Shown here: positions 1 to 9,051 of the stretch, in pieces | How positions within the stretch are numbered: the first letter of the stretch is position 1 | Layout: the number at the start of each line of letters is the position of its first letter | DNA from: an uncultured Desulfobacter sp. | GTDB taxonomy: Bacteria > Desulfobacterota > Desulfobacteria > Desulfobacterales > Desulfobacteraceae | Assembly: GCF_963665355.1 (NCBI RefSeq) | Contig: NZ_OY762229.1 | Span: forward strand, 5,022,001-5,086,000 | Reading direction: 5' to 3' | DNA: 64,000 bases | Program-made: the position numbers and the translations under genes | Notes under the pieces: generated by a model | Told to the model about the DNA's origin: nothing | The model's input: the letters and a program-made list of their open reading frames with translations, nothing else | Database searches by the model: none

Positions 1-1598
1 TTAGGGCCGTACATGGTCAGATCCGGGATCTCGTTTTTATGAAATCCGTGCAACTCCAGCTCTTCGGGATTATAGCCGGTAACCACCTGCTTGCACTCCG
101 GGCAAAGCCTGCGGCCAAGGCGCTGGGACAAAACCATGGTTACGGATGAGGCAAGCATATAAGGTGGAATGCCGATATCCACAAGCCTTCCAATGGTGGA
201 CGGACAGTCGTTGGTATGCAGGGTGGCAAACACGAGATGGCCTGTCATGGCAGCCTTGATGGCGATTTCGGCGGTGTCCATATCACGAATCTCACCCACC
301 ATGATAATATCCGGATCCTGTCTGAGAAAGGCTTTCAGGGCGGCGGCAAAGGTCATGCCCACCTCTTCTTTCACCGGAACCTGGTTGATCCCCTTGAAGT
401 TGAACTCCACAGGATCTTCCGCAGTCAGAATTTTGATATCATCCTTGTTCAGGCGGTTCAGAATAGAATACAAGGTGGTGGTTTTTCCCGAACCCGTGGG
501 CCCTGTAACCAGGAGCAGGCCATAGGGCCTGGAAATACAGCGTTTGAGCATCTCAAAGGTGCCGGACTCAAAACCCAGGCGGGTCAGGTCAATGCTTAAT
601 GCGCTCTGGTCCAGGATACGCATAACAATGCTTTCGCCAAACAGAGTGGGCAGAGTGGAGACGCGAAAGTCCACGGATTTTTTCTTGCCTATCCGAAGTT
701 TGATACGACCGTCCTGGGGCACCCGCCGCTCGGCAATATCCAGGGATGCCAGAATCTTTATCCTTGAAATCACAGCGTTTTTAATTGAGAGCGGCAGATT
801 CATGGCCTTGTACATGCTGCCGTCCAGGCGATAGCGAACCTGAAAGGTTTTTTCAAAGGGTTCAATGTGGATATCAGAGACGCCGTCATTGATTGCTTTG
901 GTCAAAATCCCGTTTACCAATTTTATAATGGGTGCATCCGAGGCCATGAATTCATCCTGGCCGACACTTGAATCGGCTGCGACCCCCACCTCAAGCTCTT
1001 CGGCAGCCTCGGCAACCAGGGAACCGAAATCCTCAACAGAGGTTACCTGTTCCTCCTCTTCTCCCTCGTCTTCAAAATGCAGAAAACTTTTGTACTCTGC
1101 ATCGGAAATCTTATAAAAATCACGATACGCCTGGATGATATCATTTTCCGTGGATACAAAGGCCCGGATGTTTTTCCCTGTTTTTTTCCCAAGATCTGCG
1201 ACCACATCCGTGTCCGTAGGTTCGGCCATACAGACCTGTAAATCGTCTCCCGCAAGTTTTAATGGAAAAACCAAATTGTTTTTGGCTTCTTCATAGGGAA
1301 GAAGCTTTAAGGCCTGGGGATCAGATTTTATCTCGGAAAATGCAACAACCCTGTAGTTGTATATCCGCCCCAGCACATTAATAATGGTATCTGGATCAAT
1401 ATATCCTTTTTGAAGCAGAATACTTGAAAGCCGCTCGTTGGTTTTTTTCTGAATCGCCAGAGCCTCGTTGAGCATAATAGAGGTAATCTGCCCTTCTTTG
1501 GAAAGGATTTCACCGATTTTAATTTTCCCTGCACCAGACTGATCTTTAATTGTAGATTTAAGGCTGGAACCGGATTTTAAAACAGTGCTGCCCACCAT
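1..1598 (-). CDS. pilB: Type IV pilus assembly / type II secretion ATPase PilB (GspE family), 3' end outside window
   Basis: Hexameric cytoplasmic ATPase that powers pilus extension or type II secretion. The reading frame opens at ATG 1598 behind AAAAAGGA and stays open to base 1, giving 532 residues; the family is usually about 570, so roughly the last 40 are missing. The N-terminal MshEN-like part (about residues 20-150) precedes the ATPase core. Visible motifs: Walker A GPTGSGKTTT near residue 365, Walker B region IIMVGEIRD near 430 with the following Asp/His boxes, and the first half of the zinc site, CPEC, near 497; the second Cys pair would lie beyond the window. The short acidic insert around residue 175 (EDEGEEEEQ) is a linker. 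It could be GspE rather than PilB; the neighbours do not decide this. Confidence 0.9.
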   Translation of the reverse strand, partial: MVGSTVLKSGSSLKSTIKDQSGAGKIKIGEILSKEGQITSIMLNEALAIQKKTNERLSSILLQKGYIDPDTIINVLGRIYNYRVVAFSEIKSDPQALKLLPYEEAKNNLVFPLKLAGDDLQVCMAEPTDTDVVADLGKKTGKNIRAFVSTENDIIQAYRDFYKISDAEYKSFLHFEDEGEEEEQVTSVEDFGSLVAEAAEELEVGVAADSSVGQDEFMASDAPIIKLVNGILTKAINDGVSDIHIEPFEKTFQVRYRLDGSMYKAMNLPLSIKNAVISRIKILASLDIAERRVPQDGRIKLRIGKKKSVDFRVSTLPTLFGESIVMRILDQSALSIDLTRLGFESGTFEMLKRCISRPYGLLLVTGPTGSGKTTTLYSILNRLNKDDIKILTAEDPVEFNFKGINQVPVKEEVGMTFAAALKAFLRQDPDIIMVGEIRDMDTAEIAIKAAMTGHLVFATLHTNDCPSTIGRLVDIGIPPYMLASSVTMVLSQRLGRRLCPECKQVVTGYNPEELELHGFHKNEIPDLTMYGP

Positions 1599-1623
1599 AC
1601 GACATCCTTTTTAAAAAAAACTG

Positions 1624-1839
1624 TTACGGTTTTTTATAATTTTTGAACACCCGGATGCCGCCGGCCAGCACCAGAAGAAAGCCCAGAAAATAGAGACAAA
1701 ACCTTATAATTCCAATTTTATTTTTAAAAAACTCAATGGTCTCAATCTGGGGGATCACCTGGGGCACTCTGATGAAAACCGCTATGCCGACGACTATCAA
1801 AATTATACCATAATAAAATGTAAAGTTGCGTTTGTCCAT
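1624..1839 (-). CDS. Small two-helix inner-membrane protein, unknown function
   Basis: A 71-residue protein with two predicted membrane helices (about residues 8-24 and 45-64) joined by a loop containing EFFKNK and ending in a basic tail (KNYKKP). Its ATG directly follows the TAA stop of the ABC-F gene with no gap, so the two are translationally coupled and probably cotranscribed. I do not recognise a family. It could be a small accessory membrane protein; no function is inferred. Confidence 0.7.
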   Translation of the reverse strand: MDKRNFTFYYGIILIVVGIAVFIRVPQVIPQIETIEFFKNKIGIIRFCLYFLGFLLVLAGGIRVFKNYKKP

Positions 1840-3684
1840 TTAATCCATACCTTCGAGATCGGATAATTCCCGGTCAAATTTCTGTTTTATCTTGTCTGCC
1901 CTTTCGGTTATTTCCGTAAGGCTGTCAAACAGGACTTCAATGTCGGATTCCAGTTTAGCATGTTCTTTGGACAAAGTGACAATTTTTAATCCGTCCTGGT
2001 CCCGGGATGCGTCGAGCAGTTCTTTGTTTACCCGGGCCATCTTGGTTTCCTTTGCCTCTATGTCGTTTTCAAGTTTGCTGATCTTTTTATTCAACGGGGT
2101 TAACTGCTTTGACCTGTCGGCAACAAGTTCTGATTTTTTCTTGCGCAGCTCTTTTTTAGGCAGTTGTGCGACTTTTTTTTTCTTCACAGGGATCAGCTCT
2201 TCATCCTCCCAGCCCTGTTTTTCGAGAAACTCCTGATACGTGCCGTCAAAGATGTCAATGCCGCCGGAAGTAAAGATCACCAGACGATTTGCCAGGGCAT
2301 GCAGGAACATCTCATTGTGGGTAACCAGAACCACCGCGCCGTCAAAGGCATTCAAAGCCTCCACAAAGGCATCACTGGCTTCAATGTCCAGGTGATTTGA
2401 CGGCTCATCCAAAAGCACAAGATTCAAAGGCCGGATCAAAAGCTTGCCCAGCATGACCCGGGCTTTTTCGCCGCCCGACAGCACACTGATTTTTTTTAAG
2501 GCGGCATCCTGTTCAAACATCATGGCGCCGCAGATGTTTCTGGCGGTCTGGCGGTCTGTTTCAGGATAGGCGTGCAAAATTTCCTCTTCCACGGTGAACT
2601 CGGGATTCAGCGTCTGGATGTTGGTCTGCTCGAAATATCCGGTCTCCACACCCGGATTGGATTTCACCCAGCCTGAATCCGGCTCCATGTTCTGACTGAT
2701 CAGTTTGAGCAGCGTTGTTTTACCTTTGCCGTTTTTACCGATCACGGCCACGCGGTCACCAGGGTAGACGGTCAGGGAAAAATCTTTTATCAAAGGATTG
2801 TTTTTTTCATATCCGAAACTTAAATCTTCGACGGTCAGGACCTGCTTTCCGGCAAAAGGAAGATAGTTAAAGGAAAAATCCAGATTTTTAAGTTCTGCCA
2901 GTTTATCCTTTGTGTCAAGTTTGGCCAGGGTCTTGATCCTGGACTGCACCATGTTGGCAAGGCGTGCCTTGGCACGGAACCGTGAGATGAACAGTTCAAT
3001 CTCTTTTTTTCTCTTTTCCTCATTTACCCGGGTTTTCTCATAGATCTCTTCATCCTGGGCCACCTGCAGATAGTATTTTGCGGTGTCTCCCTGTATCTTT
3101 TTCATCTTGCGACGGTGAATGCCCACAATATGGGTGACCACATTATCCATGAAGCCGCGGTCATGGGTCACCAGAAGCATTTCCCTTGGCCAGGAAACAA
3201 GAAACCCGGTAATCCAGCGGATGGATGTAATATCCAGATAATTGGTGGGCTCATCAAGGATTAACAGATCAGGTTCGGACACCAGCACCTTGGCAAGGTT
3301 TAAACGCACCTGATAGCCGCCGGAAAACTGCATGGGATCCTTTTGCATGTCTGTTTCTGAAAATCCAAGACCTGACAGAATTTTTTCAGCTTTCCAGAAA
3401 TGATCATGCTCATGAGCCAAAAGACCCAGCATGGCCTCTTCAAGAACAGTGGGTTTGCTGAATTTTATATGCTGGGACAGCACACCGATCCGATATCCGC
3501 TGGGAATGATAACGCGCCCTTCATCGGGGTGGTCCATGCCTGCAATTATATTTAAAAGTGTGGTTTTTCCATGGCCGTTTCTTCCCACCAGCCCCACCCG
3601 TTCACCGGAATTGATCTGAATGCCGGCATTCTCCAGCAGCACCTGATCTGCGAATCCTTTGGTTATGGATTCAATATTGAGCAT
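1840..3684 (-). CDS. ABC-F family ATP-binding protein (Uup/YheS/EttA-like)
   Basis: Soluble tandem-ABC protein of 614 residues. ABC-F proteins bind the ribosomal E site and act on translation or antibiotic resistance. Two complete nucleotide-binding domains are visible: Walker A GRNGHGKTT (35-43), signature FSGGYQVRL (120-128) and LLILDEPTNYLD (140-151); then GKNGKGKTT (316-324), LSGGEKARV (402-410) and LVLLDEPSNHLD (422-433). A lysine-rich linker (about 220-260) separates them as in the family, and residues 530-612 form a charged coiled coil like that of Uup/YheS. No transmembrane segments are present. The start is supported by a strong AGGAGGAG ribosome site. Which ABC-F subgroup it belongs to cannot be settled by eye. 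Confidence 0.92.
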   Translation of the reverse strand: MLNIESITKGFADQVLLENAGIQINSGERVGLVGRNGHGKTTLLNIIAGMDHPDEGRVIIPSGYRIGVLSQHIKFSKPTVLEEAMLGLLAHEHDHFWKAEKILSGLGFSETDMQKDPMQFSGGYQVRLNLAKVLVSEPDLLILDEPTNYLDITSIRWITGFLVSWPREMLLVTHDRGFMDNVVTHIVGIHRRKMKKIQGDTAKYYLQVAQDEEIYEKTRVNEEKRKKEIELFISRFRAKARLANMVQSRIKTLAKLDTKDKLAELKNLDFSFNYLPFAGKQVLTVEDLSFGYEKNNPLIKDFSLTVYPGDRVAVIGKNGKGKTTLLKLISQNMEPDSGWVKSNPGVETGYFEQTNIQTLNPEFTVEEEILHAYPETDRQTARNICGAMMFEQDAALKKISVLSGGEKARVMLGKLLIRPLNLVLLDEPSNHLDIEASDAFVEALNAFDGAVVLVTHNEMFLHALANRLVIFTSGGIDIFDGTYQEFLEKQGWEDEELIPVKKKKVAQLPKKELRKKKSELVADRSKQLTPLNKKISKLENDIEAKETKMARVNKELLDASRDQDGLKIVTLSKEHAKLESDIEVLFDSLTEITERADKIKQKFDRELSDLEGMD

Positions 3685-3793
3685 TTACTCCTCCTGTTGT
3701 ACCTGCCAAACGGCGATAACGTGCCAATCATACTTAATTACAAAAAAAGTGATATTATCATCGAAGCAGTGATTTATAAACATTAGATTTTAT

Positions 3794-3822
3794 TTGACTT
3801 GATTTTTCCAACGCATTAATAG
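3794..3822 (+). promoter_or_regulatory. Weak candidate sigma-70 promoter upstream of ppdK
   Basis: TTGACT at 3794-3799 is followed after 17 bases by TAATAG at 3817-3822. The -35 box is good but the -10 matches only half the consensus. It lies in the 250-bp divergent gap between the ABC-F gene and ppdK, about 110 bp before the ppdK start. Offered only as a candidate. Confidence 0.25.
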
Positions 3823-3934
3823 TAAACGTTAACTTTTGGCAGGCTTTAAAGAAAATCGGATTCCGGCTGATTCCACAGCTTGGGCAGGCTAAATATCAAC
3901 ATTAAGACTGAAACCATATAAGCGGTGATCTAAA

Positions 3935-6655
3935 ATGACCAAATACATCTATGAGTTCGGCCCTGATAAAACAGATGGGGATGCAAGTCAGAAAAACCTT
4001 TTGGGCGGCAAAGGCGCCAACCTTGCAGAGATGGCAAAGCTGAAACTGCCTGTTCCGCCAGGGTTTACCATATCCACGGAATGCTGCAATCATTATTTCG
4101 ATCTAAATGGGCGCTTCCCCGATACCCTTGAAGAAGAAATTCTCAAAGCCATGGCCAATATAGAATCCCAAACCGGCATGGTCTTTGGTGATCCCGACAA
4201 CCCACTTCTGGTGTCCTGCCGATCCGGTGCAAGAAGTTCAATGCCCGGAATGATGGAGACCATATTGAATGTCGGCCTGTGCTCAACCACCATCCCGGGA
4301 CTGGTCAAAAAAACCGGCAATGAATGGTTTGTCTATGATGCCTACCGCCGCCTGATCATGATGTATTCAGATGTGGTCATGGAAAAAGCGGAACAGATCC
4401 ATCCCAGGGACGGCATGGGTATCCGTCTGAATCTTGAGATGATGATGAACAACCTGAAAAATGACAAGGGCTATGACAATGACACGGATATTTCAACCCA
4501 GGATTTAAAGGCTCTTTGCGAACGGTTCAAGAAAAAAATCCGTGAGGACCTGGGTGCTGATTTCCCCGATGATCCCAAAACTCAGCTCATGGGAGCCATT
4601 GGTGCCGTATTTAAAAGCTGGAATGGCAAGCGGGCCGTATCTTACCGCCGCATTGAACATATCCCGGACAACTGGGGCACGGCCGTCAATGTCCAGACCA
4701 TGGTTTTCGGGAACATGGGCAATACCTCTGCCACAGGCGTCGCCTTTACCAGGGATCCTGCCACAGGGAGCAATAAATTCTATGGCGAGTGGCTGGTCAA
4801 TGCCCAGGGCGAGGATGTGGTGGCAGGCACCAGAACCCCCAATCCGTTGAATAACGACACCAAAAATTCCCAGAACCAGCATCTTCCCTCTCTGGAAGAG
4901 TCCATGCCTGAACTTTACAAACAGCTCTTTGAGATCCGCAACCTTCTAGAAGCCCATTACAAGGATATGCAGGACATCGAATTCACCATCCAGGAAGGCC
5001 GGCTATACATGCTCCAGTGCCGGGTGGGTAAACGTACGGCGACGGCTTCCCTGAACATGGCCATGGATATGCTGGAGGAAGGCACCATTGATGAAAAAAC
5101 CATGGTATGCCGTCTTGATCCTAAAATTTTAGATGACATGCTTCACCCCATTGTGGACCCGGATGCGGAAAAAGCAGCCGTTAAGGTGGCAGAAGGCCTG
5201 CCGGCCGGCCCTGGCGGTGCATGGGGCCAGATTGTGTTCTCCTCGGAAGATGCGGTGCAATGGGCCAAATTAGATAAAAAGGCTATCCTGGTCCGGGAAG
5301 AGACCAATCCCGAAGACATTGAAGGCATGCGCGCGGCAGCCGCCATTCTCACGGCACGGGGCGGCATGACCTCCCATGCGGCCCTGGTGGCCAGGGGATG
5401 GGGGAAATGCTGTATTGTTGGCGCCGGCGCACTGAAAATCAACGTTGAAACCAAAGAACTTCGTGTGGGTACCCGGGTGTTCAAGGAGGGAGAGACATTC
5501 ACCCTTAACGGCACCAAAGGCATGGTTTACCAGGGGCAGCTTAAGATGAAGGACGCATCGGAAAATGTCCGATTCAAAGCGTTCATGGAAATTGCGGATA
5601 AATACCGGGCCATGCAGGTCCGCACCAATGCGGACACCCCGGAAGATGCCAGGACAGCCCTTGATTTTGGTGCCCAGGGGATCGGGCTTTTCAGAACAGA
5701 GCACATGTTCTACGGCGCCGACTCGGATAAGCCCTTGTTCCTTTTGCGTAAAATGATCCTAAGCAAGACCTATGAAGAGAGAACAGCAGCCCTGGAAGAA
5801 CTGTTTCCCTTTGTCAAGGAGGAGATCAAGGCGACCCTGGAAGTCATGGACAATCGGCCCGTGACCCTGCGCCTTCTGGATCCTCCCCTGCATGAATTTG
5901 TTCCCCAGGCCCTGGAAAACCAGCAGGAAATCGCCGATGCCCTGCATATTGACATAGAAGAGGTGCACAAGCGCAGCGAACAGCTTTTAGAATCCAATCC
6001 CATGATCGGCCACAGGGGCGTGAGACTTGGCATCACCTATCCTGAAATCTCCGAGATGCAGGTGAAAGCCATATTTGAGGCCAGCGCAGAACTGATCAAA
6101 GCAGGAAAACATCCCATGCCGGAAATCATGGTGCCTGTAACCTGCAATGAAAAAGAGCTGGCCTTTGTCCAGAAAATTGTGACCAAGTGCCATGAACAGG
6201 TGCTTAAAGCTTACGGGTTAGAGACCCTTGACTACCTGTACGGAACTATGATCGAAATCCCGAGGGCGGCGTTGATCGCAGATAAGATGGCAGACTATGC
6301 CCAATTTTTCTCCTTTGGCACCAATGATTTAACCCAGATGACATTTGGGTTTTCCAGGGACGATATAGGATCTTTCATGAACGACTATATTGACAATGCG
6401 ATTCTTAGCTCAGACCCCTTTGAGACCCTGGACCAGGAAGCGGTTGGAAGTCTGGTTACAACAGCGGTGGAACGTGGACGCAGGACCCGGCCGGACATTA
6501 AGCTGGGCATCTGCGGAGAACACGGCGGTGACCCCGAATCTGTCCTGTTTTGCCATAAGGCTGGGCTGAACTATGTATCGTGTTCACCCTACCGGGTCCC
6601 CATTGCCCGGCTGGCTGCCGCCCAGGCTGCCATTATGTATCCTGACCGCCGGTAA
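3935..6655 (+). CDS. ppdK: Pyruvate, phosphate dikinase
   Basis: Interconverts pyruvate, ATP and Pi with PEP, AMP and PPi; in anaerobes it works in gluconeogenesis or PPi-linked glycolysis. At 906 residues it is full length. Visible in order: the ATP-grasp start GGKGANLAEM near residue 28, the swivelling phosphohistidine segment GGMTSHAALVARG near 476-488 with the catalytic His, and the C-terminal PEP/pyruvate barrel ending in LGICGEHGGDP near 857-867 with the catalytic Cys. PEP made here would feed the NeuB- and KdsA-like enzymes downstream. Its likely post-translational regulator, the DUF299 kinase-pyrophosphorylase, is in the same window at 59531-60382. The phosphorylatable Thr of the GGMTSHAA motif, the target in the PPDK family, is present. 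Confidence 0.97.
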   Translation: MTKYIYEFGPDKTDGDASQKNLLGGKGANLAEMAKLKLPVPPGFTISTECCNHYFDLNGRFPDTLEEEILKAMANIESQTGMVFGDPDNPLLVSCRSGARSSMPGMMETILNVGLCSTTIPGLVKKTGNEWFVYDAYRRLIMMYSDVVMEKAEQIHPRDGMGIRLNLEMMMNNLKNDKGYDNDTDISTQDLKALCERFKKKIREDLGADFPDDPKTQLMGAIGAVFKSWNGKRAVSYRRIEHIPDNWGTAVNVQTMVFGNMGNTSATGVAFTRDPATGSNKFYGEWLVNAQGEDVVAGTRTPNPLNNDTKNSQNQHLPSLEESMPELYKQLFEIRNLLEAHYKDMQDIEFTIQEGRLYMLQCRVGKRTATASLNMAMDMLEEGTIDEKTMVCRLDPKILDDMLHPIVDPDAEKAAVKVAEGLPAGPGGAWGQIVFSSEDAVQWAKLDKKAILVREETNPEDIEGMRAAAAILTARGGMTSHAALVARGWGKCCIVGAGALKINVETKELRVGTRVFKEGETFTLNGTKGMVYQGQLKMKDASENVRFKAFMEIADKYRAMQVRTNADTPEDARTALDFGAQGIGLFRTEHMFYGADSDKPLFLLRKMILSKTYEERTAALEELFPFVKEEIKATLEVMDNRPVTLRLLDPPLHEFVPQALENQQEIADALHIDIEEVHKRSEQLLESNPMIGHRGVRLGITYPEISEMQVKAIFEASAELIKAGKHPMPEIMVPVTCNEKELAFVQKIVTKCHEQVLKAYGLETLDYLYGTMIEIPRAALIADKMADYAQFFSFGTNDLTQMTFGFSRDDIGSFMNDYIDNAILSSDPFETLDQEAVGSLVTTAVERGRRTRPDIKLGICGEHGGDPESVLFCHKAGLNYVSCSPYRVPIARLAAAQAAIMYPDRR

Positions 6656-6677
6656 GCTGACCTTCAATAAATTTAAA

Positions 6678-6708
6678 CAAGCCTGGTTACGCCAAGTGAC
6701 CAGGCTTG
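6678..6708 (+). terminator. Hairpin after ppdK, possible transcription terminator
   Basis: A perfect 10-bp stem, CAAGCCTGGT (6678-6687) with ACCAGGCTTG (6699-6708), and an 11-base loop lie 22 bp after the ppdK stop. No T-run follows, so it is not a textbook intrinsic terminator; it could act with Rho or protect the 3' end of the mRNA. Confidence 0.5.
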
Positions 6709-6813
6709 CCCTTCAGGGTAAGCCTGCTTCTGCCCGCAGTTTAATCCAAACTTGCAAGACTCACATACGGATTGTAACAGAGTATAGCTGCACATCTTCT
6801 CGCAAATTTTTTT

Positions 6814-6846
6814 AACCATTTAATGCATGGATAGTTCTTGACGATA
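6814..6846 (+). repeat. 33-bp direct repeat, copy 1
   Basis: Identical at 29 of 33 positions to 8185-8217. Both copies follow a run of seven to nine T and begin AACCATTTAAT. Together they bracket the UDP-glucuronate decarboxylase gene. Confidence 0.7.
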
Positions 6847-6866
6847 GTACAATGCGATGGTATAGG
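6838..6866 (+). promoter_or_regulatory. Candidate sigma-70 promoter for the glycan locus
   Basis: TTGACG (6838-6843), a 17-base spacer and TATAGG (6861-6866). The -35 box overlaps the 3' end of the 33-bp repeat. It lies about 350 bp upstream of the first gene, which would leave a long untranslated leader. Confidence 0.4.
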
Positions 6867-7212
6867 TTAACTTAACGTATTAACAATTCGTTCATTTTAT
6901 TGTTTAGTGTCTGAACGGGAACTCGTTGTTTGGACGGCTCGAATAAGGGCGAATGCCCACAAAGTTGCCTGACTGCAACGTGCTTAAAAATTTAAAACAA
7001 AAGCGACCTCGTGGTTGCAAGGCTCGATTTTAACAAATTGGCAAATTTTTCTGCAACGTCGCAGGCGGATAATTTTTCGTTCAAACGCTAACATATCGCA
7101 TTTAAAAGACCAAGACGCCAATGGAATCGAAGGAGCGGAGCTATGCATAAAAAAAAGGATGAGCCTTCATTGTCTTTCCCTCCTAAAATGGAAATAAAAA
7201 GGTGACAAGCAA

Positions 7213-8160
7213 ATGAAACACGTACGAAAAAGAATTCTGGTGACCGGGGGCGCGGGATTTTTAGGTTCCCATCTATGCGAACGACTGGTTGAATACGGCG
7301 ATGATATTCTATGTGTGGACAACTATTTCACCGGCCAGAAAAAAAATGTGGAGCATCTTTTAGGTGAATCCAATTTTGAGCTGTTAAGGCATGACATTAC
7401 TTTTCCATTATACGTTGAAGTTGATGAAATTTATAATCTTGCATGCCCTGCATCGCCTATTCATTACCAGTATGATCCGGTACAAACCACAAAAACAAGT
7501 GTTCACGGGGCCATAAACATGCTTGGCCTGGCGAAGCGAACAAAGGCCAAAATTCTGCAGGCGTCCACCAGTGAGGTTTACGGAGACCCTCAGGTTCATC
7601 CACAAACCGAAGATTATTGGGGACATGTCAATCCAATCGGGCTTCGCTCCTGCTATGACGAAGGGAAACGATGCGCCGAGACCCTGTTTTTTGATTATCA
7701 TCGCCAACATCACCTGAACATAAAAGTAGCCAGGATATTCAACACCTACGGCCCCAGAATGCATCCGAATGATGGACGCGTAGTATCCAATTTTATTGTT
7801 CAGGCCCTCAGGGGCGAACCTATAACCGTCTATGGAGACGGCAGCCAAACAAGATCATTTTGCTATGTGGATGACATGATCAATGCCTTTATTGATTTTA
7901 TGGCAACACCAGATACTGTTACCGGTCCTTTTAATTTGGGAAATCCTTTGGAATTCAGTATGCTTGAATTGGCTGAAACCATCATCAAGCTTACGAAAAC
8001 CACATCTCAAATCGTATTTAAACCATTGCCGGCAGATGATCCGACCCAACGCAAACCCGATATTTCCATGGCCAAAGAGCACCTGGGGTGGGAACCCAAG
8101 GTCAACCTTGAAGAAGGCCTAATCAATACCATAAATTTCTTTAAAAAAATCGCCGTGTAA
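7213..8160 (+). CDS. UDP-glucuronate decarboxylase (UDP-xylose synthase) family SDR
   Basis: Predicted cytoplasmic short-chain dehydrogenase that oxidises and decarboxylates UDP-glucuronate to UDP-xylose. The 315 residues show the NAD-binding GGAGFLGS at 12-19, the family-specific [12 protein letters not shown] stretch near 75-86, the catalytic Ser/Thr segment STSEVYGDP, and YDEGK near 147-151 with the catalytic Tyr and Lys. [11 protein letters not shown] and [16 protein letters not shown] further match the UXS family closely. It is the first gene of the glycan locus and is bracketed by two copies of a 33-bp repeat. Its product would supply a pentose donor. A UDP-4-keto-pentose product is an alternative, but the sequence is typical of the decarboxylase. 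Confidence 0.9.
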   Translation: MKHVRKRILVTGGAGFLGSHLCERLVEYGDDILCVDNYFTGQKKNVEHLLGESNFELLRHDITFPLYVEVDEIYNLACPASPIHYQYDPVQTTKTSVHGAINMLGLAKRTKAKILQASTSEVYGDPQVHPQTEDYWGHVNPIGLRSCYDEGKRCAETLFFDYHRQHHLNIKVARIFNTYGPRMHPNDGRVVSNFIVQALRGEPITVYGDGSQTRSFCYVDDMINAFIDFMATPDTVTGPFNLGNPLEFSMLELAETIIKLTKTTSQIVFKPLPADDPTQRKPDISMAKEHLGWEPKVNLEEGLINTINFFKKIAV

Positions 8161-8184
8161 CGTTAATTTTTATTTTTTTTTTAA

Positions 8185-8217
8185 AACCATTTAATTCATG
8201 AATGGTTCTTGCCGATA
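8185..8217 (+). repeat. 33-bp direct repeat, copy 2
   Basis: Second copy of the repeat at 6814-6846, with four mismatches, beginning 24 bp after the UXS stop. In this copy AACCATT and AATGGTT form an inverted repeat, so the element could also be an operator or, with the T-run on its left, a terminator for the opposite strand. Confidence 0.7.
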
Positions 8218-8331
8218 ATTCACTCAGAAGAAATTAACCCGAAAGTGTTGAACGAATTTCTTGGCCAGAAAAGAATCTTAAAGATTGGTTACAGCAGTAT
8301 GAAGATGTAATCAAAAAAGCGGAGCTATATT

Positions 8332-9051
8332 TTGATCGTCCCTTACACCACAACTTATTTTTCGCCAAGCAAAGAATACAGAAGGCTTTCCATATTGATG
8401 CTGATCAAGGAGATGCCCCATTCCAGCCAGCACCTTATAGCCGAAAAAAGCCATTTGAGCAGTTCAATGGTCAACATATACATAAAAGAGTTAAAACAGG
8501 CAGGCCTGATCACTGTCTCGGGAAGTACAAATCGCACCACAGAGTATCATCTGACCCCAACAGGACAAAAAAAATTATTTCAGGATTTTATCTCTTTTTC
8601 ATCTGAGGCCGTACAGATTTATGCCTCTGTAAAACGAAAAATCATCCGGTTGCTTAAGCGATATGAAACCAACGGCATTCGAACCGTAGTTCTTTACGGG
8701 GCATCTGATACGGCAGAAATCGTCACATCGGCCATCCCCCATACAAGGCTTGTGGTTATAGGCATTGTAGATGGAGATCCTGCCAAACAAGGCCAACTTT
8801 TTAACGGTACATTGATTCAGACCCCGGAAGCCATCTCCCAGATTGATCCGGACGCCGTATTGATCACCTCTTTTGCCCGCCAGGATGAAATTTACAGTAA
8901 TATTGAAGCTATCGTGGGAGACAACATAAAAGTGATAACACTGACGGATCTTGAACATCTTCAAGAGCCACCACTTCAAGAGTTCGCCCGCAAAACCAAT
9001 AAGAAAGCCACCACCAACCCAATCAAGCAAAACGCTACGATAAAACTATGA
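8332..9051 (+). CDS. Winged-helix transcription regulator fused to a sugar-nucleotide-type Rossmann domain
   Basis: A 239-residue two-domain protein. Residues about 12-80 resemble a MarR/ArsR-like winged helix (a helix-turn-helix around HSSQHLIAEKSHLSSSMVN and a wing ending in TTEYHLTPTGQKKL). Residues about 110-205 form a Rossmann-like half-domain of the PglD N-terminal/CoA-binding type, with VVLYGASDTAEIV, then VIGIVDGDPAKQG and a TPEAISQ helix. The chosen start is TTG 8332, about ten bases after GGAG; no ATG is suitably placed. The stop overlaps the next start by four bases (ATGA), so it is in one operon with the neuB-like gene. Inference: a local regulator that senses a sugar-nucleotide or acyl-CoA ligand of this locus. 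Confidence 0.75.
   Translation: MIVPYTTTYFSPSKEYRRLSILMLIKEMPHSSQHLIAEKSHLSSSMVNIYIKELKQAGLITVSGSTNRTTEYHLTPTGQKKLFQDFISFSSEAVQIYASVKRKIIRLLKRYETNGIRTVVLYGASDTAEIVTSAIPHTRLVVIGIVDGDPAKQGQLFNGTLIQTPEAISQIDPDAVLITSFARQDEIYSNIEAIVGDNIKVITLTDLEHLQEPPLQEFARKTNKKATTNPIKQNATIKL

Larger units (their letters stand above)
6709..7212 (+). other. Long non-coding leader region in front of the glycan locus
   Basis: About 500 bp with no convincing gene. It holds the first copy of a 33-bp repeat (6814-6846), a promoter candidate (6838-6866) and several small inverted repeats: GGGC/GCCC around GAAT at 6947-6958, GTTGC/GCAAC at 6964-6979, and CTGC/GCAG in the segment near 7053-7066. No ops/JUMPstart element of the GGCGGTAG type was found. 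It may be a structured 5' leader for the glycan operon. Confidence 0.4.

Noticed and set aside
216-1116. Plus-strand frames opposite the PilB gene
   Set aside because: They lie antisense to the clearly coding PilB frame and have no recognisable motifs.
6709-7212. ops/JUMPstart antitermination element
   Set aside because: No GGCGGTAG-type sequence; GGCGGATA near 7062 is not a match.
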